A stretch of DNA of 64,000 bases. Origin: JBCCTX01 sp965263105. Lineage in GTDB: Bacteria; Bacteroidota; Bacteroidia; J057. Under the pieces are notes generated by a model. The model had not been told where the DNA came from. It ran no database searches and saw only the letters and a program-made list of their open reading frames with translations. The stretch lies in the NCBI GenBank assembly GCA_965263105.1, contig CBDHGL010000003.1, positions 3,534,001 through 3,598,000 on the forward strand, written 5' to 3'. A program made the translations under genes and the position numbers. Shown here in pieces: positions 8,746-18,119 of this stretch; position 1 is the first letter of the stretch; each line of letters begins with the position of its first letter.

Positions 8746-9363
8746 ATGGCACTTATAGAAGGATATTTTTGGGGGATTCTACTCGCTGTCCTAGTAGGGC
8801 CAGTGTTTTTTACCTTGATCCAATGTAGCCTAGAAAAAGGCTTTAAATTTGGGTTTTTGGTGGGCTTGGGGATTTTTTTTAGCGATTTACTGTGCGTTGT
8901 CCTTCTTTATGGATTAGGGGCTACACAATTTTTTGAAAATCAGCAATACCAGACCCTGGTTGCGTTTCTGGGGGCTGTTCTCTTGATAGGGCTAGGACTT
9001 AAATATGCCTTTAAGCCTGCCAACAAGAAGGCAGAAGAAAAGGACTGTTCAACCAAATCTTATGTGCAGTACTTTGCCAAAGGCTTCTTCATCAATATGT
9101 TGAATCCCTTCCTCTTTGTCGTTTGGATGGGGATTATAGGGGTTGCTACTACCAAATATTTTTCAGAATGGGATCGGATTCTGTTTTTGGCGGGAGTACT
9201 ACTCATGATCATTTCCAGTGACACCTTGAAAGCTCTGTTTGCTTTTAAACTCAAAGCCCTCATGCGCCCGGACTTCCTGCTTGTCCTTTACCGGCTGATT
9301 GGAGTAGGTCTTATTGGCTTTGGTCTCAGACTTCTTTTTATTGTAGGTATTTCTTTGGTTTAG
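8746..9363 (+). CDS. LysE family amino-acid/metabolite exporter
   Basis: A 205-residue LysE/RhtB-type exporter with about six membrane helices. The opening segment ALIEGYFWGILLAVLVGPVF contains the family's G-hydrophobic-VGP motif. Members export amino acids or related small metabolites by proton antiport; the substrate here is not predictable. The frame is open further upstream to 8635 (TTG), but those 37 codons are Lys/Arg-rich and unlike the family. The ATG at 8746 gives the usual family length. Confidence 0.88.
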   Translation: MALIEGYFWGILLAVLVGPVFFTLIQCSLEKGFKFGFLVGLGIFFSDLLCVVLLYGLGATQFFENQQYQTLVAFLGAVLLIGLGLKYAFKPANKKAEEKDCSTKSYVQYFAKGFFINMLNPFLFVVWMGIIGVATTKYFSEWDRILFLAGVLLMIISSDTLKALFAFKLKALMRPDFLLVLYRLIGVGLIGFGLRLLFIVGISLV

Positions 9364-9435
9364 GCAACATTTTCCTTTCCCCAGGGTTACATTTGCAGTT
9401 TACACATTTCTATTCTCTCTCTGAATTGCCTTGCT

Positions 9436-9606
9436 ATGAAAGTCATTCAAAAGATCTGGGGCTATATTAATTTTTTTAAAAAAAAGGACCCTCAAGCAGA
9501 ATCAACCTCACTTAACCTCCGGTTTATGCATGGGATTAATCGAATCTCTATTTTCATGTTTTTAGCCGCAGTGATCTACTTAATTATCCGTTCCTTCCTG
9601 CGTTAA
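9436..9606 (+). CDS. Small single-TM protein, 56 residues (DUF6728-like)
   Basis: A 56-codon frame from ATG to TAA. It begins MKVIQKIWGYINFFKKKDP, continues with a polar stretch and RFMHGINRIS, and ends in one membrane helix (about residues 37-53) followed by Arg. I recall small Bacteroidota proteins with this WGY..FFKKKDP and F.HG.NR.S pattern (DUF6728), but I cannot confirm that without a search. It lies between lysE and mgtE on the same strand and ends 44 bases before mgtE. Confidence 0.65.
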   Translation: MKVIQKIWGYINFFKKKDPQAESTSLNLRFMHGINRISIFMFLAAVIYLIIRSFLR

Positions 9607-9614
9607 ATCTTTAA

Positions 9615-9646
9615 TTGGGAGTGGCGAATAAATTCCGTTAAATTTG
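9615..9646 (+). promoter_or_regulatory. Promoter of mgtE, possibly leaderless
   Basis: TAAATTTG at 9639-9646 is an exact TAnnTTTG -7 box, and a TTG lies 21 bases upstream at 9615-9617, close to the Bacteroidota -33/-7 spacing. The -7 box ends only 4 bases before the mgtE ATG, so transcription would start at or next to the start codon. Confidence 0.5.
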
Positions 9647-9650
9647 CCGC

Positions 9651-11027
9651 ATGGCGTATGAGGATACACATCCCCGATCTCGTAAGGTAGAGCGAGTAAA
9701 GCGGCTCATCGCTCAACCAAATGCCCGAATTAGGCCCTTGTTTCGGGTCCTCCACTCCGCCGAGATTGCCCAGATTCTGGAACAATCCTCTACAGAACTC
9801 CAGCAGCGTATTGTAACTCAACTTCCCCCCGATCTCATTTCAGAAGCCATCTCCGAAATGAGGGAAGAATCCCAACCGGAGATCCTCCTTACCCTGCTCC
9901 ACCCGAGTGTTGCAGCAGACCTGATCAAAGCACTGGCCCCTGATGATGCGGCGGACCTTTTGGCGATGATTCCCGAATCCTATAAAGAGCGCATACTCAG
10001 CTATGTTCCAGATGAAGATGAGGAGGAACTCAAGCAACTCTTGACATATGATGAGGATACGGCAGGGGGCTTGATGAATCCAGACGTTATTTGCGTTCAA
10101 GCCAGTATGAACAAATTAGAAGCCCTGCGGGAAGTAGTGAGTCTTTCAGAAGAAGCAGAGGATTTTTACACCATTTATGTAACTGATGAAGAGGAGCATC
10201 TGGTAGGCTATCTGACCTTTAAAAACCTTTTCAAAGCTCGAAATAGTGAACTAGTAGGCAACATCATGTCTCCCGAGGTGGTCTATGTACATGAAAATGA
10301 TGATCAGGAGGAGGTAGCTAAGGTCATGTCTCGGTACAACCTTCCTACGTTGCCGGTGGTGGATGAGGAAAATAGGTTGTTAGGACGGGTAACTTTTGAT
10401 GATATCTTGGATGTTATAGAGGATGAAACGACAGAAGATATCCTTAACTTTGTCGGGGTAAAGGAAAGTGCCAACCTTAGAGGAGACTCCGTCGAAACCT
10501 TTAAAAGTAGGATAACCTGGTTACTGACCAATTTGATTACCGCCTCCATTGCCGCAACCGTGATCTTTAATTTTCAGGATACCATTGAGGAAATAGTAAT
10601 AGTGGCTATTTTCATGCCCATTATAGCTGGTGTTGCGGGAAACGGAGCTAACCAAACCCTGGGGGTTACCATCCGAAGAATTGCGACAGAAGGAATACCC
10701 CGCAATATAGCCTTTCAGGTTATTTTGAAGGAGATAGGCGTAAGCATCCTCAACGGAATTACCATTGGAGCCATCGTCTCCTTGGGGGCACTGGGACTTT
10801 CCTATTTCCGGACAGATCTCGAAGTGGATATCAGAATTGGACTCGTTGTGTTTTTGGCCATGTTCGGTAATTTGATCATTGGAGGCTTGATGGGTTCCTT
10901 TGTCCCCATAACCTTGGAAAGGCTAGGGGTAGACCCCGCTATTGCTTCTTCCATCTTGATTACAGCTTTTACAGATGTGGTGGGTTATCTGCTACTCTTT
11001 GGCTTGGCTACCTTGATTTTGCTATAA
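9651..11027 (+). CDS. mgtE: Magnesium transporter MgtE
   Basis: A 458-residue MgtE channel that brings Mg2+ (and possibly other divalent ions) across the inner membrane. The architecture is standard: an N-terminal helical Mg2+-sensing domain (about residues 32-132), a tandem CBS pair (about 142-260) opening with DEDTAGGLMNPD, and five membrane helices (about 285-457). In characterised members the acidic N and CBS domains bind Mg2+ and close the pore. The ATG at 9651 is the only reasonable start. The stop meets the end of the convergent yraN gene within 2 bases, so the two genes have no room for a separate terminator. Confidence 0.96.
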   Translation: MAYEDTHPRSRKVERVKRLIAQPNARIRPLFRVLHSAEIAQILEQSSTELQQRIVTQLPPDLISEAISEMREESQPEILLTLLHPSVAADLIKALAPDDAADLLAMIPESYKERILSYVPDEDEEELKQLLTYDEDTAGGLMNPDVICVQASMNKLEALREVVSLSEEAEDFYTIYVTDEEEHLVGYLTFKNLFKARNSELVGNIMSPEVVYVHENDDQEEVAKVMSRYNLPTLPVVDEENRLLGRVTFDDILDVIEDETTEDILNFVGVKESANLRGDSVETFKSRITWLLTNLITASIAATVIFNFQDTIEEIVIVAIFMPIIAGVAGNGANQTLGVTIRRIATEGIPRNIAFQVILKEIGVSILNGITIGAIVSLGALGLSYFRTDLEVDIRIGLVVFLAMFGNLIIGGLMGSFVPITLERLGVDPAIASSILITAFTDVVGYLLLFGLATLILL

Positions 11028-11028
11028 T

Positions 11029-11433
11029 TTATAAGCCCAATGGATTCTTCCCCAAAGAAAAGCCGTCTAGTCGGAAGGCATCTTCAATATGGTGAAAAGT
11101 GGGTTCATCGGGATTATCCATTCCAATAGAGATGATATCGAAGCGAACAGGGACGGTTTGAAGCTGTTTTTCATATAGATAAGAATCAGCTGCCTTGAAA
11201 ATCAACTTTTTTTTCTGGTAGGAAATAGACTCCTCGGGAAAAGTGAATCGGGTATCACTCCGTGTTTTTACTTCGATGAATACCACCTCCGCAGGATCCA
11301 GGCGCAAAGCGACTAAATCAATCTCGGCCCGTTGATAGCGGTAATTGGTATCGAGGATTTGATATCCCTTCGCTTGCATGAAGGAAACAGCTAGGGATTC
11401 CCCCTTTTTTCCCAAGTCATTATGAGCAGACAT
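11029..11433 (-). CDS. yraN: YraN family (UPF0102) nuclease-like protein
   Basis: A 134-residue UPF0102/YraN protein with an endonuclease-like fold. The sequence shows G.KGE..A..F and, at about residues 36-57, AEIDLVAL followed by VVFIEVKTR, the D...E-x-K metal-binding pattern of the nuclease superfamily. Family members are sometimes linked to Holliday-junction resolvases, but the biological role is not established. The gene converges on mgtE and is divergent from sucC. Confidence 0.9.
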   Translation of the reverse strand: MSAHNDLGKKGESLAVSFMQAKGYQILDTNYRYQRAEIDLVALRLDPAEVVFIEVKTRSDTRFTFPEESISYQKKKLIFKAADSYLYEKQLQTVPVRFDIISIGMDNPDEPTFHHIEDAFRLDGFSLGKNPLGL

Positions 11434-11507
11434 TTTTCTATATTTTTTTGTTAATTTCGGCTCGAAATGAAATAACGTTTTTTTCTCTTAATAAATTAAG
11501 TTTCCGC

Positions 11508-12722
11508 ATGAAATTACACGAATACCAAGCCAAAGAACTTGTTAAATCTTATGGGGTTCCCATCCAAGAAGGGATAGTTGCTGAAAGCGTAGAAGAAGCC
11601 GTAGAGGCAGCCAACAAATTATACGACAATCCCGAAGGGCAGTTCTTCGTAGTTAAGGCTCAAATTCATGCGGGAGGACGAGGAAAAGGAAAGGTCAAAG
11701 AGACCGGTAGCCATGGAGTGGTAGTAGCCAAAGGGGTAGAGGAAGTAAAAAAAGTAGCAGGAGATATCTTGGGCGGCACCCTGGTGACCATTCAGAATGA
11801 AGCGGTCGGAGGAAGCAAGGTTAATAAAGTGTTGATTGCTGAGGATATGTACTATCCTGGGCCAAGTGAGCGCAAGGAATATTATTTGAGTATCACCCTA
11901 GATAGGAATACCAGCAAGGACGTTATTATCGCCTCTAGTGAAGGAGGGATGAATATAGAGGAAGTAGCAGAGAAAATGCCTGAAAAAATTGTTCGCGAAT
12001 GGATCGATCCAGCTGTAGGCCTCCAAGGCTTTCAGGTACGTAAGATTGCCTTCGGTCTGGGCTTTGAAGGGGCTGCATTTAAAAGTGCCTCTAAGTTTAT
12101 TGCCAATATTTATAAAGCCTATAAAGGAACAGACGCGGACATGTTGGAGATTAATCCCATGTTCAAAACTTCTGATGACAAGGTCATCGCTGTAGATTGC
12201 AAACTGAGCATAGATGGCAATGCCATGTACAGACATCAGGACTTCCCCGCACTGCGCGATGTCCATGAAGAAGATCCGCTGGAAGTAGAAGCCTCTAAAT
12301 TCAACCTCAATTATATCAAACTCGATGGCAATGTAGGCTGTATGGTCAATGGTGCTGGGCTGGCTATGGCCACCATGGACATGATTAAACTTTCCGGGGG
12401 AGAGCCCGCCAACTTTCTAGATGTAGGGGGAGGAGCTAGTGCGGAAACGGTAGAGCAAGGTTTTCGAATCATCCTAAAGGATCCCAGTGTCAAAGCCATT
12501 TTAGTAAATATTTTTGGCGGTATAGTACGCTGTGATCGTGTAGCTAATGGCGTAGTAGAAGCCTACAAGAATATTGGAGAAATCCCCGTACCCATTATTG
12601 TCCGTCTTCAAGGTACCAATGCAGAATTAGGGGCCAAAATAATCGATGAGTCAGGTCTGAAAGTAACCTCTGCCATTACCCTGGCTGAAGCTGCCGCACG
12701 CGTAAAAGAAGCCATGGCATGA
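11508..12722 (+). CDS. sucC: Succinyl-CoA synthetase beta subunit
   Basis: The 404-residue ATP-grasp beta subunit of succinyl-CoA synthetase, which with SucD converts succinyl-CoA to succinate while making ATP or GTP in the TCA cycle. MKLHEYQAKELVKSYGVPIQ is the conserved N-terminus, and GGRGKGK and the C-terminal NIFGGIVRCD motif are present. The frame extends 20 codons upstream, but the Met at 11508 begins the conserved domain. sucD is not adjacent and not in this window, which differs from the sucCD layout of many bacteria. The last four bases overlap the start of anmK (ATGA), so the two are probably translationally coupled. Confidence 0.95.
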   Translation: MKLHEYQAKELVKSYGVPIQEGIVAESVEEAVEAANKLYDNPEGQFFVVKAQIHAGGRGKGKVKETGSHGVVVAKGVEEVKKVAGDILGGTLVTIQNEAVGGSKVNKVLIAEDMYYPGPSERKEYYLSITLDRNTSKDVIIASSEGGMNIEEVAEKMPEKIVREWIDPAVGLQGFQVRKIAFGLGFEGAAFKSASKFIANIYKAYKGTDADMLEINPMFKTSDDKVIAVDCKLSIDGNAMYRHQDFPALRDVHEEDPLEVEASKFNLNYIKLDGNVGCMVNGAGLAMATMDMIKLSGGEPANFLDVGGGASAETVEQGFRIILKDPSVKAILVNIFGGIVRCDRVANGVVEAYKNIGEIPVPIIVRLQGTNAELGAKIIDESGLKVTSAITLAEAAARVKEAMA

Positions 12723-13819
12723 CTTCCCTGATAGGGATAGGCCTGATGTCAGGGACCTCCTTGGATGGCTTAGATATCGTAGCGGTAAAATTTTCCTTGG
12801 AAGAAGGGGATTCCTATTCCTATGAAGTGTTAGCTTCTGGAGCTATTCCTTATCCTGAGCAGTGGCAGGTACGCCTGGCAAATTTGATGGATCAGTCAGC
12901 GGAAATTTTTGCCAAAACCCACGTATACTACGGCCACTATTTGGGAAAAGCTATACAGGATTTTGTCGAAAAAAATCAGTTATCTCCAGATTTTGTCGGG
13001 GTACATGGGCACACGATTTTTCATCAGCCGGAAAAAAATTTCACCTCTCAGATAGGAGATGGTGAAACCATCGCCAGCTATCTTTCCTGTCCGTTAGTTA
13101 CCAATTTTCGAACCAAGGATGTCGCCTTGGGAGGACAAGGAGCCCCACTGGTTCCACTTGGAGAGCATTATTTATTTCCAGCGGGTTTACACTTTCTGAA
13201 TTTAGGCGGATTTTGCAACCTAGCAGCTGGCGACTTAGCTTTTGACATCGGCTCATGCAATGGGATATTAAACTTTCTCGCCCAATCCCACGACCCTCAG
13301 TTATCCTACGATCCTGAGGGAAGCCTGGCAGCTTCGGGTACTTATTCTCAAGAGCTCTATGAAGCCTTACAAGCCCTGCCATTTTATTCGACCCCCCCTC
13401 CTAAGTCTTTGGGCTGGGAATGGGTGAGAGCAGAATTGATCCCTGTTTTTCTCCAGTTCCCTCTTCCCGTGGTCGATCAAATGCATACCTATTGCCGGCA
13501 TATTGCCGAGCAAATTTACCATGCGCTGAAACTGACAGATAGCCAGGGTAAGGAATTGCGGATTTCTGGTGGTGGGGTTCACAATACCTTTTTGATGACC
13601 TGTATCCGGAAGCGATTGAAAGAGTTGGATGTAACAGAAAATTTTTCTGAAGATAGAGACTTTGTCGATTTCAAAGAAGCCCTCATATTTGCCTTCCTGG
13701 CTTTGAGGACGCTGACGGGCAAAAATACGATCTTTGCATCTGCAACAGGCGCCTCTACAGAGGCATGTACCGGTTCCATTCACCTCCCTCCCCAGCCCCA
13801 AAGAGCCTGGTTTAATTAA
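12719..13819 (+). CDS. anmK: Anhydro-N-acetylmuramic acid kinase
   Basis: A 366-residue AnmK kinase of the ASKHA fold. It phosphorylates and opens 1,6-anhydro-MurNAc released from the cell wall, giving MurNAc-6-phosphate for peptidoglycan recycling in the cytoplasm. IGLMSGTSLDGLDIVAVKF at the N-terminus is the family signature, and VGVHGHTIFHQP and GGG-HNTFLM are further conserved motifs. Length matches the family (about 360-370). The ATG overlaps the sucC stop by 4 bases. The pairing with a TCA enzyme has no obvious functional reason. Confidence 0.94.
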   Translation: MTSLIGIGLMSGTSLDGLDIVAVKFSLEEGDSYSYEVLASGAIPYPEQWQVRLANLMDQSAEIFAKTHVYYGHYLGKAIQDFVEKNQLSPDFVGVHGHTIFHQPEKNFTSQIGDGETIASYLSCPLVTNFRTKDVALGGQGAPLVPLGEHYLFPAGLHFLNLGGFCNLAAGDLAFDIGSCNGILNFLAQSHDPQLSYDPEGSLAASGTYSQELYEALQALPFYSTPPPKSLGWEWVRAELIPVFLQFPLPVVDQMHTYCRHIAEQIYHALKLTDSQGKELRISGGGVHNTFLMTCIRKRLKELDVTENFSEDRDFVDFKEALIFAFLALRTLTGKNTIFASATGASTEACTGSIHLPPQPQRAWFN

Positions 13820-13910
13820 ATCAGAGAAATATTGAAACCTTGACCAGGGGGAGGGAGGTATAAGGAGGGGGAAAATCCATATTAACCATTTATAACAAAC
13901 TATCGCATTT

Positions 13911-14733
13911 ATGAATCCTACCATTCAGGAGTTGGAAGAGCTTGAAGAACAGGTTAGAGCCCTGGTAAGGGATACCGGGGCATTCATTAGAAAGGAATTT
14001 GAAACTTTCTCTTTTTCTGAAGTAGCCTATAAAGGGAAAAATGACCCTTTTTCCTATGTAGATGTTACGGCAGAAAATATGATTAAGGAAGGGGGAGCTG
14101 CCCTTTTGCCCGGATGTGGATTCATCAATGAGGAGTCAGATAACCTCCCCACCCAAAATGGATATGAATGGATCATTGACCCCTTAGATGGGACCGTCAA
14201 TTTTATACATGGGGTTCCTCATTTTAGCGTGAGCGTGGCCCTTGCTTATAAACGGGAAATTGTGATGGGGCACGTTTATGGGGTAATGGCGGATGAAATG
14301 TTCCACGCCATCAAAGGGAAGGGGGCCTTTTTAAATCAAGAAGCTATTCAAGTGAGTAAGCAATTTGAGATGAATCGCTCCTTATTGGTTACAGGATTTC
14401 CCTATTCACAAAAGGATTGGTTGGAACCTTACCTCAACTATATTGGCTTCATGATCCGAGAATGCCATGGCCTTCGCCGTCTGGGAAGTGCTGCTCTTGG
14501 ATTTGGCCTACGTAGCTGCCGGTAGGGTGGAGGGCTTCTTTGAATTTGGACTGAACCCTTACGATGTAGCCGCTGGAGCCTTGCTAGTTATGGAGGCAGG
14601 GGGAACAGTTTCAGACTTTCAAGGGGGAGATGATTTTGTTTTTGGGTCTCAGATTTTGGGGACAAATGGAAAAATTCACGCGGAGATTCTAGATAAAATG
14701 AAGTCTTATATGCCCAGTGCAATCGGTATGTGA
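13911..14733 (+). pseudogene. Inositol monophosphatase (SuhB-like), frameshifted
   Basis: Two overlapping frames together encode one inositol-monophosphatase family protein of about 273 residues. The first (13911-14525) holds the N-terminal domain, the metal-site motifs FINEES and WIIDPLDGTVNFIHG, and reads to GLRRLGSAAL before diverging into seven unrelated residues and a TAG. The second frame continues the family sequence as DLAYVAAGRVEGFFEFGLNP with the C-terminal aspartate motif. One surplus base in TTGG at 14497-14500 explains the break; removing it restores RRLGSAALDLAYVAAGR. This is either a sequencing error or a genuine inactivating frameshift; the otherwise intact second half argues for an error or a very recent mutation. 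Members hydrolyse inositol-1-phosphate or related sugar phosphates. Confidence 0.88.
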
Positions 14734-14827
14734 GTACCTTGTTAATAATTTGATAGATCGTGCTCCGAGGTGCTTTTCATAGGATTTTCACGTACCTTTA
14801 TTCGGAAAAAAAATAGCTTAGTAAAAT

Positions 14828-17800
14828 ATGTTAGGTTTTTTAAAGAACATTCTTCCCTCCAAGAAAGATAAGGATATAAAGGATCTTCAACCCTTAGTGG
14901 GAAAGATCAATGCAGTTTATGAGACGTTATCGTCTCTGAGCGATGAAGAACTGAGGGGAAAAACGGAGGAGTTTAAACAGCAAATCCGCTCTTATACCCA
15001 AGAGATCTCTGAAAGTATCGAAGCGCTTAAAGAAGAGGCTTTAGATACCAAAGATATTGACCACAAAGAAAATATCTACAAGGAATTAGACCAATTGAAG
15101 GAGCGTTTTGCCGAGCAATTGGAAGAAGTACTCATGGAAATATTGCCAGAGGCCTTCGCTGTGGTAAAGGAGACAGCCCGTCGATTTTCGGAGAATGGAA
15201 AGCTTCAAGTAAAGGCTACAGAATACGACCGGGAGTTGGCAGAAAGCCGAGAACATATTGAGATTAAGGGAGATACAGCCATTTGGAAAAATAAGTGGCT
15301 GGCAGCCGATAGCATGGTAGAGTGGAACATGGTTCACTACGATGTACAGCTAATGGGAGGAATCGTTCTCCATACAGGTAAGATTGCGGAGATGGCAACA
15401 GGAGAAGGAAAAACCCTGGTTGCGACCCTGCCTGTATACCTAAATGCCTTGACAGGAGAAGGGGTTCACGTCATTACCGTTAACAACTACTTATCGAGAA
15501 GGGACTCAGAATGGAATGCCCCGTTATTTCAGTTTCATGGATTGACAGTAGATTGTATAGACTTACATCAACCCAATTCTGATGAGCGCAGGAAGGCCTA
15601 TTTGAAAGATATCACCTACGGGACTAACAACGAATTTGGCTTTGACTATTTGCGGGACAACATGACCACCCATCCGGAATTTCTTGTCCAACGCAGTCAC
15701 CACTTTACCATTATTGATGAGATTGATTCGGTTTTGATCGATGAAGCGCGAACACCTTTGATCATTTCAGGTCCTGTTCCTCAGGGGGATAAACATGAAT
15801 ATGGAGCCCTTAAGCCCCGTATTGAGCGTTTGGTAAAACGCCAGCGTCAATTGGTGGGCAAGTACCTGACAGAGGCAAAAAGTAAGATTGCTGCGGGTAA
15901 TACTGAAGAGGGAGGCTTGGCCTTGTTTCGTGCCTATAAAGGACTACCCAAGAATGGCCCCCTTATTCGGTTTTTAAGTGAACAAGGGACCAAGGTCATC
16001 ATGAACAAGACCGAGGGCTTCTACATGCAGGATAATTCCAAAAATATGCATGTGGCGACAGATCCCCTCTATTTTACCATAGATGAAAAAAATCGTCAGG
16101 TAGAGCTTACCGACCAAGGGCGGGAGTTAATTGCCGAAGCAGGAGAAGACCCCAACCTGTTCGTACTTCCAGATGTAGCGCAGCGATTCAATGAAATTGA
16201 GCGTAACATCGAACTCAATGAAGAAGAAAAACTCAAGGCCAAAGATACGTTGGTTTCGGAGTTTGCCGAAAAATCAGAAAGACTCCATGCGATCAACCAG
16301 TTGCTCAAAGCCTACTGCCTTTTTGAAAGGGATGTAGACTATATTGTTCAGGATGGAAAGGTAAATATTGTCGATGAGCAAACGGGCCGGGTCTTACCCG
16401 GTAGGAGGTACTCAGATGGGCTCCATCAAGCGATAGAATCCAAAGAAAACGTCAAGGTGGAAGCTGCCACACAGACCTTCGCTACGGTTACCCTTCAAAA
16501 CTATTTCCGGATGTACCACAAGTTGGCAGGTATGACCGGTACAGCTGAAACAGAAGAGGCTGAATTCTACGAAATTTATGAATTGGATGTAGTGGTGGTT
16601 CCAACCAATAAACCTATTGTACGCGACGACAGAGATGATCAAGTCTATAAGACCAAACGAGAAAAATACAATGCCATTATTGAGGAGATTGATCGACTAA
16701 GAGAAGGAGGACAGCCCGTTTTGGTAGGTACCACATCAGTAGATGTGTCTGAGCTCATGGCTCGGATGCTAAAACTTCGCAAAATTCCTCACAATGTCCT
16801 CAATGCCAAGCAGCACCAACGCGAGGCTGAAATTGTTGCTGAGGCCGGAAAGTCAGGGGCGGTAACAATCGCGACAAACATGGCGGGGCGAGGAACGGAT
16901 ATCAAACTGGGAAATGGGGTTAAAGATTCTGGAGGCCTAGCTGTAATAGGTACGGAAAGACATGAGTCCAGGCGTATAGACCGCCAGTTGAGGGGACGCT
17001 CAGGAAGGCAGGGAGACCCGGGAATGTCTCAATTTTATGTATCCTTGGAAGATGACTTGATGCGCTTATTCAACTCTGAGCGTATTGCCAAGGTAATGGA
17101 CAGATTGGGTATGCAGGATGGAGAGGTTATTCAGCACTCCTTGATCAGTAAGTCCATCTCCAATGCCCAGAAAAAGGTGGAAGAGAATAACTTTGCCATG
17201 CGAAAGCGATTGTTGGAATACGACGATGTGATGAACTCTCAGCGAGAGGTAATCTATCAGCGTAGGAGGAATGCTCTCTATGGAGACCGGATCAAGATTG
17301 ACTTGGAGAATATGCTCTACGACATGAGCGATGCCATTGTAGAGAAATATTTTAATATTCCCGATGCAGATGGCTTACGGATGGAAACCATACGTATTTT
17401 ATCTGTTGATCCTGCTGTTACGGAAGAGGACCTGAATGACCTGGGTATAGAGGAGCTTATTCAAAAGGTATTTGGAGAGGCTAGGGCCTATTATCAGCGC
17501 AAGACTAACCAACTGGCAGAAACACTATCCAAGGGGATCGAAAGAATTAAAAGAGATAATCCCCAAACGGAACGCATTCTTATTCCCTTCTCAGATGGGA
17601 GCAAAAGGTTACAAATCATTGCCCCCGTTGCTGATGCCTTAGAGACTAATGGGCAATCCATTGTAGATGAGTTGGAAAAGGTGTGCACCCTCGCCGTGAT
17701 TGACGAGAAGTGGAAAAACCATTTGCGGGAGATGGACGAACTCAAGCAGTCAGTACAGAATGCTGTTTTTGAGCAGAAAGACCCTTTATTGGTGTACAAA

Positions 17801-18115
17801 TTTGAGGCGTTTGAGCTTTTCCAACAGGCTCTCAATGATATCAATCAGCAGGTGCTTTCCCTAATATTTAAATCGGACCTCCATGTCGAAAGGCATGGCA
17901 AGGAAGTAACTAATTCAAATAAGCGGGATGACTTTAGTAAGCTCAACACCCGTCATAGCAGTGCAGCCGAAGCGCAGCGTAAACAGCAAATGGATGCGGA
18001 AAGAGCGCTTATGCGTAATACAGGAGGAGATCAACCTCAAAGAAAGCTTTCCCGTAATGAGCGTCGAGCTCAAGAACGCGCAAAAGGAAAGAAGCGGTTT
18101 CCAAAGTCTAGATAG
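14828..18115 (+). CDS. secA: Preprotein translocase ATPase SecA
   Basis: A 1095-residue SecA, the motor that pushes unfolded preproteins through SecYEG at the inner membrane. Visible are the Walker A (MATGEGKTL), the DEAD-like Walker B (IIDEIDSVLIDEARTPLI), the preprotein-crosslinking region, helicase motif VI in RQLRGRSGRQGDPG, and the helical scaffold and wing. It is longer than the roughly 900-residue E. coli protein, as Bacteroidota SecA usually is, with additional charged sequence between the nucleotide-binding domains. The C-terminus is a basic tail (SRNERRAQERAKGKKRF) and lacks the Cys-rich SecB/zinc motif of E. coli SecA. Confidence 0.97.
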   Translation: MLGFLKNILPSKKDKDIKDLQPLVGKINAVYETLSSLSDEELRGKTEEFKQQIRSYTQEISESIEALKEEALDTKDIDHKENIYKELDQLKERFAEQLEEVLMEILPEAFAVVKETARRFSENGKLQVKATEYDRELAESREHIEIKGDTAIWKNKWLAADSMVEWNMVHYDVQLMGGIVLHTGKIAEMATGEGKTLVATLPVYLNALTGEGVHVITVNNYLSRRDSEWNAPLFQFHGLTVDCIDLHQPNSDERRKAYLKDITYGTNNEFGFDYLRDNMTTHPEFLVQRSHHFTIIDEIDSVLIDEARTPLIISGPVPQGDKHEYGALKPRIERLVKRQRQLVGKYLTEAKSKIAAGNTEEGGLALFRAYKGLPKNGPLIRFLSEQGTKVIMNKTEGFYMQDNSKNMHVATDPLYFTIDEKNRQVELTDQGRELIAEAGEDPNLFVLPDVAQRFNEIERNIELNEEEKLKAKDTLVSEFAEKSERLHAINQLLKAYCLFERDVDYIVQDGKVNIVDEQTGRVLPGRRYSDGLHQAIESKENVKVEAATQTFATVTLQNYFRMYHKLAGMTGTAETEEAEFYEIYELDVVVVPTNKPIVRDDRDDQVYKTKREKYNAIIEEIDRLREGGQPVLVGTTSVDVSELMARMLKLRKIPHNVLNAKQHQREAEIVAEAGKSGAVTIATNMAGRGTDIKLGNGVKDSGGLAVIGTERHESRRIDRQLRGRSGRQGDPGMSQFYVSLEDDLMRLFNSERIAKVMDRLGMQDGEVIQHSLISKSISNAQKKVEENNFAMRKRLLEYDDVMNSQREVIYQRRRNALYGDRIKIDLENMLYDMSDAIVEKYFNIPDADGLRMETIRILSVDPAVTEEDLNDLGIEELIQKVFGEARAYYQRKTNQLAETLSKGIERIKRDNPQTERILIPFSDGSKRLQIIAPVADALETNGQSIVDELEKVCTLAVIDEKWKNHLREMDELKQSVQNAVFEQKDPLLVYKFEAFELFQQALNDINQQVLSLIFKSDLHVERHGKEVTNSNKRDDFSKLNTRHSSAAEAQRKQQMDAERALMRNTGGDQPQRKLSRNERRAQERAKGKKRFPKSR

Positions 18116-18119
18116 GCAA

